64,000 nucleotides of DNA, from positions 581,001 through 645,000 of the forward strand of contig CAKNFP010000001.1 of NCBI GenBank assembly GCA_930633525.1, read 5' to 3'. This document shows, piece after piece, positions 41,431 to 49,551 of the stretch. A model generated the notes under the pieces. It made no database searches, was not told the DNA's origin, and saw nothing but the letters and a program-made list of their open reading frames with translations. This DNA is from Hyphomicrobiales bacterium. GTDB lineage: Bacteria > Pseudomonadota > Alphaproteobacteria > Rhizobiales > Beijerinckiaceae. Position 1 is the stretch's first letter; the number at the start of each line of letters is the position of its first letter. Made by a program: the position numbers and the translations under genes.

Positions 41431-43088
41431 TGGAACACCTCACACTTGAAGTGAAATTTGCGGCGGGCGAAGCAGGGCTGGTATCAGGCTATGCATCACT
41501 TTTCGGCCGTCCGGCTGACTACGTGAATGATGTGATCGAGGCTGGGGCGTTCCGAGCGACGATCTCCGCGCATGACGGCGCTGGCACGATGCCCGCCATG
41601 TTGCGTGAGCACAAGGGCGATCCTGTCGGGCTTTGGCTGGAGATCGAGGAAGACGAGCTGGGACTTCGTGTGAAAGGCCAGATCGATCTCGACACCCAGG
41701 AAGGACGGGAAGCTTATGAGGCGGTGCGCACCGGCAAGATTGACGGCTTGAGCATCGGCTATCGAGCCCAGAAGGCTGAGCGTGACCCAAGTGGCGCTCG
41801 CACCCTCCAAGAAATCGAGTTGCACGAGATCAGCCTGGTCCGCCGTCCAGCGGCGAGCCGGGCGCGCGTGCTCTCCGTTAAGTCGGCTCCGGCCGGCGCC
41901 ACAGCCGCGAAGGGCGCGGCAATCCTCAAGAGGAAGACTATGGAACAGAAAGCAACCGCGCCCGGCGGCGATCCGGGCAATGGAGAAACGGCGACCGCTG
42001 AGGATCGCGTCGGTGGCCTTGAAAGCAAGGTTACCGATATCGACACTCGGCTTTCAGCTGTTGAAGAAAAGGTTGGCGCGGTGAAGTCTGTCGCTGATCG
42101 GATCGAGGCGAAGCTGAGCCGGCCCGGCGCCACCATCGAGAAGAAAGCTGAGCCCGAGAAGATCGAGACGAAAGCTTTCGGCAGCTTCCTTCGTCAGGGC
42201 CGCGAAGCCCTCGGCGTCGATGAGGTGAAGGCGCTACGTGTCGCTGACGACACGGCCGGCGGCTATCTCGCCCCTGCCGAGTTCGTCGCACAGGTGATCA
42301 AGGGCATCGTCGAGTTCTCGCCCGTGCGCCAAGCGGCCAAGGTCGGATCGACTTCGTCCGGTTCCGTCATCCTGCCGAAGCGCACGGGACGCCCAACCGC
42401 CCATTGGGTCGGTGAGACTGAGGATCGGACGGAAACCGGCTCGACCTACGGGCAAGTTGAAATCCCGGTCCATGAAACCGCCTGCTACGTGGATGTTTCC
42501 CAGCGCCTTCTCGAAGATGCTGCGGTGAATGTCGAAGCTGAGGTGTCGGCGGATCTCGCGGAAGAGTTCGGCCGCATCGAGGGTGTTGCCTTCGTTAACG
42601 GCGATGGCGTGAAGAAGCCCCTTGGCTTCATGAACGATGCCGGTGTGGGGGTCGGCCTCAACGGTCATGCGACGGCTCTCGGCGCCGATGCCTTGATCGG
42701 CCTCATGTACTCGCTGCCGGCCTTCTACCGCAATCGTGGCTCGTGGATGATGAACGGCACCACACTCGCCACCGTGCGGAAGCTGAAGGACGGCCAGGGC
42801 AACTACCTCTGGCAGCCGAGCTACCAGGCGGGCCAGCCCGAGACGCTGCTTGGGCGCCCTGTCGTTGAGGCAGTGGACATGCCCGATGTTGCGTCCGGCA
42901 CCTTCCCGATTGCCTTCGGTGACTTCGCCACTGCCTACCGCATCTACGACCGGGTTTCCCTGTCGGTGCTGCGCGATCCCTACACCGTCGCGACGAAGGG
43001 TCTTGTTCGGTTCCACGCCCGGCGTCGTGTTGGTGGCGGCGTCGTTCTCGGGGAAGCGCTGACGAAGCTGAAGATGGCCACGAGCTGA
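41430..43088 (+). CDS. prohead protease-major capsid protein fusion
   Basis: A 552-residue fusion. Residues 1-165 are an HK97-type prohead protease (SGYASLFGRPADYVNDVIEAGAF; MLREHKGDPVGLW; GLSIGYR; ISLVRRPAASRA). Residues about 190-245 are a coiled coil (delta-domain scaffold). From about 250 comes the HK97 major capsid protein (DDTAGGYLAPAEFVAQVI; HWVGETEDRTETGSTYGQVEIPVHE; FVNGDGVKKPLGFMND). Fusion of protease and capsid is known in some HK97-like phages. The ATG overlaps the portal stop by one base (TGATG). Confidence 0.9.
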   Translation: MEHLTLEVKFAAGEAGLVSGYASLFGRPADYVNDVIEAGAFRATISAHDGAGTMPAMLREHKGDPVGLWLEIEEDELGLRVKGQIDLDTQEGREAYEAVRTGKIDGLSIGYRAQKAERDPSGARTLQEIELHEISLVRRPAASRARVLSVKSAPAGATAAKGAAILKRKTMEQKATAPGGDPGNGETATAEDRVGGLESKVTDIDTRLSAVEEKVGAVKSVADRIEAKLSRPGATIEKKAEPEKIETKAFGSFLRQGREALGVDEVKALRVADDTAGGYLAPAEFVAQVIKGIVEFSPVRQAAKVGSTSSGSVILPKRTGRPTAHWVGETEDRTETGSTYGQVEIPVHETACYVDVSQRLLEDAAVNVEAEVSADLAEEFGRIEGVAFVNGDGVKKPLGFMNDAGVGVGLNGHATALGADALIGLMYSLPAFYRNRGSWMMNGTTLATVRKLKDGQGNYLWQPSYQAGQPETLLGRPVVEAVDMPDVASGTFPIAFGDFATAYRIYDRVSLSVLRDPYTVATKGLVRFHARRRVGGGVVLGEALTKLKMATS

Positions 43089-43098
43089 GGACACTGAC

Positions 43099-43479
43099 AT
43101 GCGTGATCTCATCCACAATATCGCTGCCCTGCCGGCCATTGCGCCGGCCGTGCAGTCCGCTGCCGTAGATGGTGCGGCGATGGATCTGAAGGGCTTCAAC
43201 CGTGTCGCCTTCGTCATCAATACCGGTGCTATCGCCGGGTCCGGTGACTTCGGCGTCAAGGTTCAGGAATCCGACGATGGATCGGCGTTCACCGATGCGG
43301 CGGCATCTGCCGTGCTCGGCGCCGTGCCGGCTACCCTTGCTGCGACGACTGCCTACAAGCTCGGCTATGTCGGCTTCAAGCAATATGCTCGCCTGTCGCT
43401 GACGAAGGCAGGTGGAACGTCGATTGCCCTGAGTGCTCTCGCCATTCTCGGCGATCCAGCTTCGGCTCCTGTGACCTGA
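43099..43479 (+). CDS. small capsid-associated protein
   Basis: A 126-residue Ala/Gly/Val-rich, beta-type protein that follows the capsid gene by 10 nt. Segments such as FNRVAFVINTGAIAGSGDFGVKVQESDDGS are found in small proteins next to HK97-type capsid genes; a head-decoration or structural role is likely but not shown. It overlaps the HNH gene by one base. Confidence 0.65.
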   Translation: MRDLIHNIAALPAIAPAVQSAAVDGAAMDLKGFNRVAFVINTGAIAGSGDFGVKVQESDDGSAFTDAAASAVLGAVPATLAATTAYKLGYVGFKQYARLSLTKAGGTSIALSALAILGDPASAPVT

Positions 43480-43904
43480 TGCCATGGTCGCCCCCGAAGC
43501 ACTGCCCGCGCGGGCATCCTGCCTTCACCGGCAGCCGGTGCCCGCACTGTGCAGCTGACTTCAAGGCAAGGGCTGATCTCAGACGTGGTTCGGCGCACGA
43601 GCGTGGTTACGACGTGCGATGGCGCCGAGCCCGGACACACTTCCTCGCCCATCATCCGTTGTGCGTCGTGTGTGAGAGCGAAGGCGTGATCGCCCCGGCG
43701 ACGGTGGTTGATCATCGCGTCCCGCATCGCGGCGATCAGGCCCTGTTCTGGGATGTCACGAACTGGCAGCCGCTGTGCAAGGCGCACCACGACCGGAAGA
43801 CGGCGACCGAGGACGGCGGTTTCGGCCGAGGCCGGGGGGAGGGTCGAAATTCTGGCGACGTGGGGCGGGGACCGTTTGGGGGGTCTCGCGCGCAATCTCG
43901 GTGA
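43479..43904 (+). CDS. HNH endonuclease
   Basis: A 141-residue HNH nuclease. The zinc-binding Cys pairs are HCPRGHP..RCPHC and LCVVC, with the active part VVDHRVPHRGDQALFWDVTNWQPLCKAHHDRKT. HNH proteins next to terminase genes take part in DNA packaging cleavage in HK97-type phages and are a constant member of cf-PICI capsid modules. The last 25 residues are Gly/Arg-rich. Confidence 0.88.
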   Translation: MPWSPPKHCPRGHPAFTGSRCPHCAADFKARADLRRGSAHERGYDVRWRRARTHFLAHHPLCVVCESEGVIAPATVVDHRVPHRGDQALFWDVTNWQPLCKAHHDRKTATEDGGFGRGRGEGRNSGDVGRGPFGGSRAQSR

Positions 43905-43922
43905 AAATGGGAGTTTTCTGGA

Positions 43923-44333
43923 ATGAAGGGTCGCAAGCCGAAGCTGGCGGTTATCGACGGTGGGTTTGCGCCCGGCCGCTGCCCGCCCGCGCCGGTCTGG
44001 TTGACCGTGCAGGCAAAGGCCGAATGGAAACGCGCGGCGCCGCAGCTCCACGGTCGCAAATTATTGTCAGCCGACACTTTGGCGACGCTCGAAAGCTACT
44101 GCGTCGCGGTCGGTATTGTTCGCGAATGCGAAGAAATCATGGGCCGTGACGGTCGCATGATCGATGGTGAGGACGGCCCGAAGCCACATCCCGCCTTCAA
44201 GATGCAATCCGCAGCTATGCGTGAGGCTCGCCTTCTGGCCGCCGAGCTGGGGCTGACGCCGCACCGACGCGGCGTGAAGGGTAAGGACGAAGGAAACAAG
44301 AACGATGGCTGGGACGCCGATCTTCTCGCCTGA
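43923..44333 (+). CDS. terminase small subunit (P27 family)
   Basis: A 136-residue TerS: MKGRKPKLAVIDGGFAPGRCP, LTVQAKAEWKRAAPQLHGRKLLSADTLATLESYCVAVGIVRECEEIM, HPAFKMQSAAMREARLLAAELGLTPHRR. This matches the P27 family. It recognises the packaging site of the satellite and would set its own specificity. The TerL gene begins 29 nt before its stop. Confidence 0.9.
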   Translation: MKGRKPKLAVIDGGFAPGRCPPAPVWLTVQAKAEWKRAAPQLHGRKLLSADTLATLESYCVAVGIVRECEEIMGRDGRMIDGEDGPKPHPAFKMQSAAMREARLLAAELGLTPHRRGVKGKDEGNKNDGWDADLLA

Positions 44334-45921
44334 TCCGGCGCTGTATAAAGATCCGACAGGACGCGCCGACAGGATTTGCCGCTTCGTGCGGCGGCTACGT
44401 CTATGGGAAGGCGACTTTGCCGGTCACCCTTTCCACCTTCATGGCTTTCAGGAAGCCATTGTCCGCCGCATCTATGGGCCGAGCACCGACGACGGTGCGC
44501 GCCTGGTGCGCATGGCCTGCATCTGGATTCCACGCGGCAACGCGAAGACGACGCTCGCCGCCGCGCTCGGGCTGGCGCACTTCCTCGGGCCGGAAGCGGA
44601 GGCAGGTGGACAGGTGGTCATGGCCGCAGCCGATCGAGAGAATGCCGGCATCGCCTTCAACTCGGCGCATCAGTTCGTCTTGCAGGATGACACGCTCGCC
44701 GGCCGCGTCCGTGCTGTCGAGAGCCGGAAGTCACTGGGGCATCCGAAGACGAAAAGCACGCTGAAAGCCATTTCCTCTGAAGCCTATTCGAAGCACGGCC
44801 TCAACGTGTCGTTCTTTCTCGCCGACGAAATCCACGCTTGGCCGACCGGCGAAGGACGAAAGCTCTTCAAGACCGTCACCGATTCGATGGTGAAGCGCTC
44901 GCACCCGCTCACCGTGATCATCTCGACGGCCGGCGACGGCCAGGGCGGGCTTGCATGGGACTTGTGGCAGTATTCGCACAAGGTGGCCTTGGGTGAGATC
45001 GAAGACCCGACCTTCGCGCCGATCATCTTCGCCGCGCCGCCCGAAGCCGACTGGCGGGACGAAACAGCCTGGCACATGGCGAACCCCGCTATCGCTGCCG
45101 GCTTCTGCTCGCTCGAGGAGCTGCGGATCAAGGCGCGCCGGATCGAGCACTTCCCGGCCGAGATCGCCGACTTCCGTCGCTTCCATCTCGACCAATGGCA
45201 GGAAGGCGCGGCGCAACCGTGGCTCGTGCTTGAAGTTTATGACGCGGCCGAGACCATGACGCCTCTCGCCGACCTTGAAGGCCGGTCGTGTTGGGTTGGT
45301 GTGGACTTATCAAGCGTCGAAGACCTCACCGCGGTTGTCGCTATCTTCCCCGTTGAGGGCGAGGGGGAGGGGCGGCGCTATGACGTGCTGCCCATGTTCT
45401 TCCTGCCTGAGGCCGGTCTGACGAAGAAAGCTGAGAACGATCGCGCCGACTATCTGCGCTGGAAACAGGCCGGTTTTCTCACTGTCACGGAAGGCAACGT
45501 CGTCGATCATGCTGCGATCGTCGAGCATATTGTTGCGCTGGGCGAGCGGTACGGTGTCCAGGAGATTGCGATCGACCGTTGGAACTCGACGGCGGTGAAT
45601 ACGGCTCTCCAGGACGAAGGTTTCACCATCAACCAATTCGGTCAGGGTTTCGCCTCGATGGCGGCGCCCGTGAAAGAGCTGAAGCGCGCGATCCTGTCGG
45701 GACACTTCCGTCATGGCGGCAATCCGCTCTTGCGCATGTGCTTCGGCAACGTCGTCGCCGAGAAGGACGCGGCCGAGAACGAGAAATTCACAAAGGAAAA
45801 GGCGCGGGGCCGGATTGATGGCGCAGTGGCGGCGGCGATGGCGGTTGGCCGCATCTTGGCCAACGAAAGCGGCCCTTCGCCCTACGAGACGCTACGGCCT
45901 GAGGGCTTCCTATTCATTTGA
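44305..45921 (+). CDS. terminase large subunit (TerL)
   Basis: A 538-residue packaging motor. ATPase Walker A is CIWIPRGNAKTTLAAALG near residue 72-89; Walker B is FFLADEIHAWP near 171; the nuclease domain has VGVDLSSVEDLTA near 332 and EIAIDRWNSTAV. It fills the satellite capsid with DNA and cuts it. The length is normal for a complete TerL. Confidence 0.93.
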   Translation: MAGTPIFSPDPALYKDPTGRADRICRFVRRLRLWEGDFAGHPFHLHGFQEAIVRRIYGPSTDDGARLVRMACIWIPRGNAKTTLAAALGLAHFLGPEAEAGGQVVMAAADRENAGIAFNSAHQFVLQDDTLAGRVRAVESRKSLGHPKTKSTLKAISSEAYSKHGLNVSFFLADEIHAWPTGEGRKLFKTVTDSMVKRSHPLTVIISTAGDGQGGLAWDLWQYSHKVALGEIEDPTFAPIIFAAPPEADWRDETAWHMANPAIAAGFCSLEELRIKARRIEHFPAEIADFRRFHLDQWQEGAAQPWLVLEVYDAAETMTPLADLEGRSCWVGVDLSSVEDLTAVVAIFPVEGEGEGRRYDVLPMFFLPEAGLTKKAENDRADYLRWKQAGFLTVTEGNVVDHAAIVEHIVALGERYGVQEIAIDRWNSTAVNTALQDEGFTINQFGQGFASMAAPVKELKRAILSGHFRHGGNPLLRMCFGNVVAEKDAAENEKFTKEKARGRIDGAVAAAMAVGRILANESGPSPYETLRPEGFLFI

Positions 45922-45934
45922 TGGAGCGAGAGAG

Positions 45935-46372
45935 ATGAATGACATTACAATCCTGGGCTTGAACCGGGTGACCAATCCCAAGGCCAACAGAGGCGGCAGC
46001 ACTGTTCTCGCGTTCTTCGATTGCCGGACGAATGGTTTCTTGCTCCAGGGATGCGCGTTTGTCCGCACACCGCGTCACGGCCTCACGGTATGGCCACCAA
46101 AGGTCGATGGGCCGGAGAGCACGCGACGGAGCATCACCTTCACGGACGAGCGATTGCGACAGGAGTTGGTGCGATCGGCGCAAGCCGCGTATCGCGTCCT
46201 CGGGGGGACTGACGGCGAGTGGATGCCACACGATCCAGCAACCAGAGAGCGCCGCGCCGTGAACTATGCCGCTGCCGCGATGCGCATCAGCAACCGTGAG
46301 CAGGAAATGAGCCGCGACGGTTCTGGAGATGATGAAGGCGTTCAGCGCTTTTTGGGTGTCACGGTCACTTAA
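45935..46372 (+). CDS. hypothetical satellite protein
   Basis: A 145-residue protein starting MNDITILGLNRVTNPKANRGG with GGAG in the 12 bases before the ATG. A beta-rich first half (LAFFDCRTNGFLLQGCAFVRTPRHGLTVWPPKV) is followed by helices (ERLRQELVRSAQAAYRVL). Not recognised. It follows TerL by 13 nt. Confidence 0.55.
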   Translation: MNDITILGLNRVTNPKANRGGSTVLAFFDCRTNGFLLQGCAFVRTPRHGLTVWPPKVDGPESTRRSITFTDERLRQELVRSAQAAYRVLGGTDGEWMPHDPATRERRAVNYAAAAMRISNREQEMSRDGSGDDEGVQRFLGVTVT

Positions 46373-46466
46373 GGGTGGTGACAACGCATTGAAACACGCG
46401 ACTTCAAATAATACGCAGATTGCGGTTATATCAACATTTGTTGGCGCCAATCTCAGGGAGGGTGAG

Positions 46467-46913
46467 ATGAGCATATTCAAGGTGATGGTAGAGGTTGATG
46501 GTCGCAATATTCAATGCACTGTAAAAGAAGGCGTTCTTGCGACAATTGAAACCGGAACACATGATAACAAAGTAAGAACACCCGAGTGCCGTATAGCTCT
46601 TATAGTTGGACGGGGTGACGAGGAACCTACAGCTTGGGTGCAGATCTCGAAGTACACGGCAACAAATTCACTCGAAGTACACGCGGAGGGATGGATAGCG
46701 GCAGGCGGCCCGGGGCTTAGCACCCTTTCGTCTGGCGCTGTCCTCGTTGGCGCGCTTACAGAGGCCGAGGGAGTTGAGCTTCAATCGGTCGCGGAAGGAA
46801 AGTTTGGCACTCTCGCCTGCTGCACTGCCTACGGTAACGGTTGTTATGTGCGATGCTGTGGAGGCTGCTGCTCCGATTCGACGCGTTGTCCTAACGCTAG
46901 CTGCTGTCCTTAG
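46467..46913 (+). CDS. cysteine-rich protein at the satellite right end
   Basis: A 148-residue protein with AGGGAGG six bases before the ATG. Residues 1-115 form an ordinary beta-rich domain. The last 31 residues hold ten Cys (118, 119, 126, 130, 131, 134, 135, 141, 146, 147), four as CC pairs, with GKFGTLACCTAYGNGCYVRC at the start of this tail. The A+T content is higher than in the capsid genes, suggesting separate acquisition. It sits between TerL and attR, the usual place of accessory (moron) genes. Possible roles: metal binding, a disulfide-rich secreted or anti-host peptide, or a modified-peptide precursor. None can be shown. Confidence 0.6.
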   Translation: MSIFKVMVEVDGRNIQCTVKEGVLATIETGTHDNKVRTPECRIALIVGRGDEEPTAWVQISKYTATNSLEVHAEGWIAAGGPGLSTLSSGAVLVGALTEAEGVELQSVAEGKFGTLACCTAYGNGCYVRCCGGCCSDSTRCPNASCCP

Positions 46914-46924
46914 ACAGTATGCGT

Positions 46925-46952
46925 CACGGAACCAGCGCCGTCTGGTTCCGTG
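46925..46952 (+). terminator. hairpin after the cysteine-rich gene
   Basis: CACGGAACCAG / CTGGTTCCGTG is an 11-bp perfect stem with a 6-base loop, 11 nt after the stop. No T-run follows. It can act as a terminator, but it also consists of two inverted copies of the TGGTTCCG arm site. Confidence 0.45.
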
Positions 46953-46961
46953 ATGGTTCCG
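46927..46961. promoter_or_regulatory. candidate integrase arm sites, right end
   Basis: CGGAACCA at 46927-46934, TGGTTCCG at 46943-46950 and at 46954-46961. Number, orientation mix and the 11-bp step between the direct pair mirror the left end (31236-31295). Confidence 0.55.
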
Positions 46962-47028
46962 TCGAACTACGACGAGAAATACCCGCCGAAGCGGGATCAC
47001 TCTAAGTATTTGACTTCTATGAGAAAAT

Positions 47029-47073
47029 TGGAGCGGGCGAAGGGATTCGAACCCTCGACCCCAACCTTGGCAA
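47029..47073. repeat. right attachment site within tRNA-Gly
   Basis: 45 bp identical to 31061-31105, running from the encoded CCA end into the anticodon loop of tRNA-Gly. The satellite brought this copy and so restored the tRNA. Confidence 0.92.
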
Positions 47074-47103
47074 GGTTGTGCTCTACCCCTGAGCTACACC
47101 CGC
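47029..47103 (-). tRNA. tRNA-Gly (GCC)
   Basis: Reading the minus strand from 47103: acceptor GCGGGTG pairs with CGCCCGC (one G-T pair), D arm GCTC/GAGC, anticodon arm CAACC-TTGCCAA-GGTTG giving anticodon GCC, T arm GAGGG-TTCGAAT-CCCTT, discriminator T, and an encoded CCA. 75 nt including CCA. Its 3' half is the satellite insertion site. Confidence 0.95.
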
Positions 47104-47248
47104 ATCCACCCGGCGGCCACTGCTGCGGCGCCGATGGCTGCTTCATGCCGCAAAGCCGGATGGAATGCAAGAGGCTATCGCAGAGATTTCTGAAGATGGT
47201 GATTTGTCCCCAGGGAAGCCTTGCGACGAGACCCGCGGGGCTGGAAAC

Positions 47249-48079
47249 TCACCGGCTGGCATCGAAAAGCGCGTCCCTTATGGCGTGCCAGCTTGCCGCG
47301 TCGGGCGCGCAGATCAGTCCGCCGCCGTGGAGTGTCGGGCGATAAGCCGAGCCGTCGAATCGCGCGGAATATCCGCCTGCCTCGCGATGCAGCAGCCAGC
47401 CGGGTGCATGATCCCAGGGCATAAGCTTCGCATAGACCGCGAAATCGCAATGGCCGGCGGCGAGGAGACGATATTCGTGCGCCGCGCAACGGTAGCTGCT
47501 CGTCACGGCGAAGCGCGGCAGATTGGCTGTGGCCCGCGAACGTTCCGGCTCGGGCAGATAGGCCCAGGAGACGAGCCCGTTCATATCGCCGATCGGCACG
47601 GGCGCGGCGACACGCAGATCGACGCGGCGACCGTCACGATGTTCAACCCAGGCGCCCTCGCCACGCAGGGCGCAGGCAAAATCATTCATCACGGGATCGT
47701 GGATGATGGCGCCGACGACTTCGCCCCGTTCGATCGCCGCGACCATGACGCCGAAGAGCGGAAGGCCCGAGGCGAAATTCTTGGTGCCGTCGATGGGATC
47801 GAGCACGAAGGCGAGTTCCGCGCCGCCGATGCGATCGAGCAGGCTCGGATCCGCTGCCGTGCTCTCCTCGCCGATGATGACCGCCTCAGGAAAAAGCTTG
47901 TTGAGCGCCGGTGTGATGGCGCGTTCCGCGGCTTCGTCGACATCCGTCACCAGGTCGTGGATCGAGGATTTCGCGCGGATGGCGCCCTCGTCGAGATTCT
48001 GGAAGCGCGGCAGGATGAGCGACTGCGAAACATCCCGCATAACCTCGGCGACCGAGAGCAGGTTCTGGAGTGAAAACAT
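47249..48079 (-). CDS. inositol monophosphatase family protein
   Basis: A 276-residue Mg-dependent phosphatase of the IMPase family: SSIHDLVTDVDEAAERAI, VIIGEESTA, the metal motif FVLDPIDGTKNFASGLPLFG near residues 91-110, and MPWDHAPGWLLHREAGG near 220. Substrate (inositol phosphate, histidinol phosphate or PAP) cannot be told from sequence. The ATG at 48079 is preferred because an upstream start (48130) adds a non-conserved stretch. First gene of the chromosome beyond the tRNA. Confidence 0.88.
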   Translation of the reverse strand: MFSLQNLLSVAEVMRDVSQSLILPRFQNLDEGAIRAKSSIHDLVTDVDEAAERAITPALNKLFPEAVIIGEESTAADPSLLDRIGGAELAFVLDPIDGTKNFASGLPLFGVMVAAIERGEVVGAIIHDPVMNDFACALRGEGAWVEHRDGRRVDLRVAAPVPIGDMNGLVSWAYLPEPERSRATANLPRFAVTSSYRCAAHEYRLLAAGHCDFAVYAKLMPWDHAPGWLLHREAGGYSARFDGSAYRPTLHGGGLICAPDAASWHAIRDALFDASR

Positions 48080-48410
48080 GGGGTAAACCTCGGTCGCGTG
48101 GTTGTCGGAGGCACTGCGGCTGGCGTGCATGCTCAGGCAAAGGCAGGTTCAGGGCTGCAGGCGGGGCTGCTTCGGCAGCAGCCCGCGCCCCTGCGCAAGA
48201 TTTCTCGCGAGACTTTGCCAAGAGGCCTCTTGCGCCTCCCCATGGCGCCTGTCAACGCACCTTCCCTGGCCGCGCTTTCCTCGGGTTGCATAGAAAATAT
48301 TTCAAGTTTAAATTATCAAGTCGGGCGTAGGCAGGCTTTGGACCTGCGGACGTGAACATGTCGGCGATCATCGCGGCCGGCAGGGGCATAGAGGGAGCGG
48401 CAAGATAGCT
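48080..48410. other. intergenic region between IMPase and RidA genes
   Basis: About 330 bases between divergent genes. An AT-rich patch near 48293-48325 (AATATTTCAAGTTTAAATTA) is the only likely promoter area. No gene is supported. Confidence 0.45.
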
Positions 48411-48863
48411 ATGGCGGACAAGATCGACGGACATTCCGACGTGGTTGCGACGGCTCCTGTCGCGAACGGCCCGGTGCACACCGTTCTTCAGCCCGCGGGC
48501 TGGCCGCGCCCGAAGGGCTATGCCAACGGCATGATGGCCGAAGGGCGCGTCGTGGTGACGGGCGGCATCGTCGGGTGGGACGCTGAAGGGCGCTTTCCGG
48601 AAGGTTTTGTTGCGCAGGCCCGGCAGACCTTCGCCAATATCGCCGCGATCCTCGCGGAGGCGGGGGCGGGCCCCGAGCATCTGGTGCGTCTCACGTGGTA
48701 CGTGACCGACATCGATGCGTATCTCGCCGACGGCCGGGCCCTTGGGGCGGCTTATCGCGAGTTCTTCGGCCGCAATTTCCCGGCCATGGCGACCGTGCAG
48801 GTGGTTCGGCTGGTGGAGCCCGAAGCGCTGGTCGAGATCGAGGCGACGGCCGTCCTTCCCTGA
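48411..48863 (+). CDS. RidA family protein (enamine/imine deaminase type)
   Basis: A 150-residue RidA/YjgF protein: LQPAGWPRPKGYANGMMAEGRVVVTGGIVGWDAEG, FVAQARQTFANIAAILAEAGAGPEHLVRLTWYVTDI, and YREFFGRNFPAMATVQVVRLVEPEALVEIEATAVLP. In canonical RidA the Arg of the final box binds the carboxylate; here the place is less clear, so this may be a different RidA subgroup. It forms trimers in the cytoplasm and removes reactive enamines. Confidence 0.88.
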   Translation: MADKIDGHSDVVATAPVANGPVHTVLQPAGWPRPKGYANGMMAEGRVVVTGGIVGWDAEGRFPEGFVAQARQTFANIAAILAEAGAGPEHLVRLTWYVTDIDAYLADGRALGAAYREFFGRNFPAMATVQVVRLVEPEALVEIEATAVLP

Positions 48864-49551
48864 TTGCTCTCAGGGCATTCTCGTCCTTCGGCCCAATCGC
48901 GCGTTTTGCCGCTTACGGTCGTGCCCGCGCGATGCTTGGAATCTCGCCCAAGTCGTGGCGTCGTCGTTATTCCGAGCTCAGGCCTGCGACCTGCCCCGGA
49001 ATGACGACGGAGATTCCGATGGCTTCACTTCGGTCACAATCCAACAACCTGAAGCGCTTTCCGATCGGCTGGGAATAGCTCGATCCGCTGGCGCATCCCA
49101 ACTCTACACGTGCGCCGAGATCCCGATTGAAGGGCCTGGGCTTCACCGATCGGGATGGCAGGGCCTGTCCCGATTTGCTTGTGAGGTGAGACGTCTGCGG
49201 CGAGCTGGCGCACGCAGGTGGCCTCATGATTCGTTATGCACGCGCGCCTCCTCAAATCTGGCCGTGCGATCGGTTGCATGAAGGACCGGGACGGCGCGCA
49301 AAGCTGGCGTGTTTCCATGAAACGCAGCCCGAACGTGAATGGCAGAGTCGTTCACGGAAGTCACTTTAATTGCTTGAGAAAATGCACTGGTGTCCTGGAG
49401 CTTCCGCGCTGTCGCACTTTATGCAATCGGTTTCATTGACCTTTGCCGCGGAATAGAGCGAAATAGCATGGCCAACCCGAATGTGCAGGGCTCGTCGAAG
49501 AGCGGCCGCGGGTGCGGCGTTCGAGGGGCGCACAGGTGGAGGTCAGGGACA
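48864..49551. other. 690-nt gene-free stretch with a palindromic repeat
   Basis: No open frame here looks like a real gene. It includes the REP-like palindrome at 48962-49009 and must contain the promoter of the DegT gene near its right end (GGTGGAGG ribosome-binding site at 49536-49543). Confidence 0.45.
48962..49009. repeat. REP-like palindrome
   Basis: CGTCGTTATTCCG (48962-48974) and CGGAATGACGACG (48997-49009) are inverted with one mismatch. The core (CATTCCGG / CCGGAATG type) is like intergenic palindromes scattered through Rhizobiales genomes. Confidence 0.5.

Larger units (their letters stand above)
31061..47073. mobile_element. 16 kb integrated satellite (cf-PICI-like) in tRNA-Gly
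   Basis: Bounded by 45-bp direct repeats (31061-31105 and 47029-47073); the right copy completes an intact tRNA-Gly. Content in order: tyrosine integrase, HTH gene, Abi gene, HEPN/XRE pair, small regulators, primase-helicase in three ORFs, portal, protease-capsid fusion, HNH, TerS, TerL, two small genes. There are genes to make and fill a capsid but none for tail, holin, lysin or head-tail connection that could be recognised. This is the layout of capsid-forming phage-inducible chromosomal islands, which borrow tails from a helper phage. Confidence 0.75.

Noticed and set aside
46833..46860. YGNG in the cysteine-rich protein as a class IIa (pediocin-type) bacteriocin box
   Set aside because: The box is YGNGV with a fixed Cys pair at the N-terminus of a short peptide in Gram-positive bacteria; here it is at the C-terminus of a larger protein with Cys after YGNG, and there are no immunity or export genes.
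31061..47073. Element as a complete prophage
   Set aside because: No tail, tape measure, connector, holin or endolysin gene could be recognised; the size fits a satellite.
48715..49281. Open frame across the RidA 3' end and the following gap
   Set aside because: It begins inside RidA in another frame, crosses a REP-like palindrome and has no family resemblance or ribosome-binding site.
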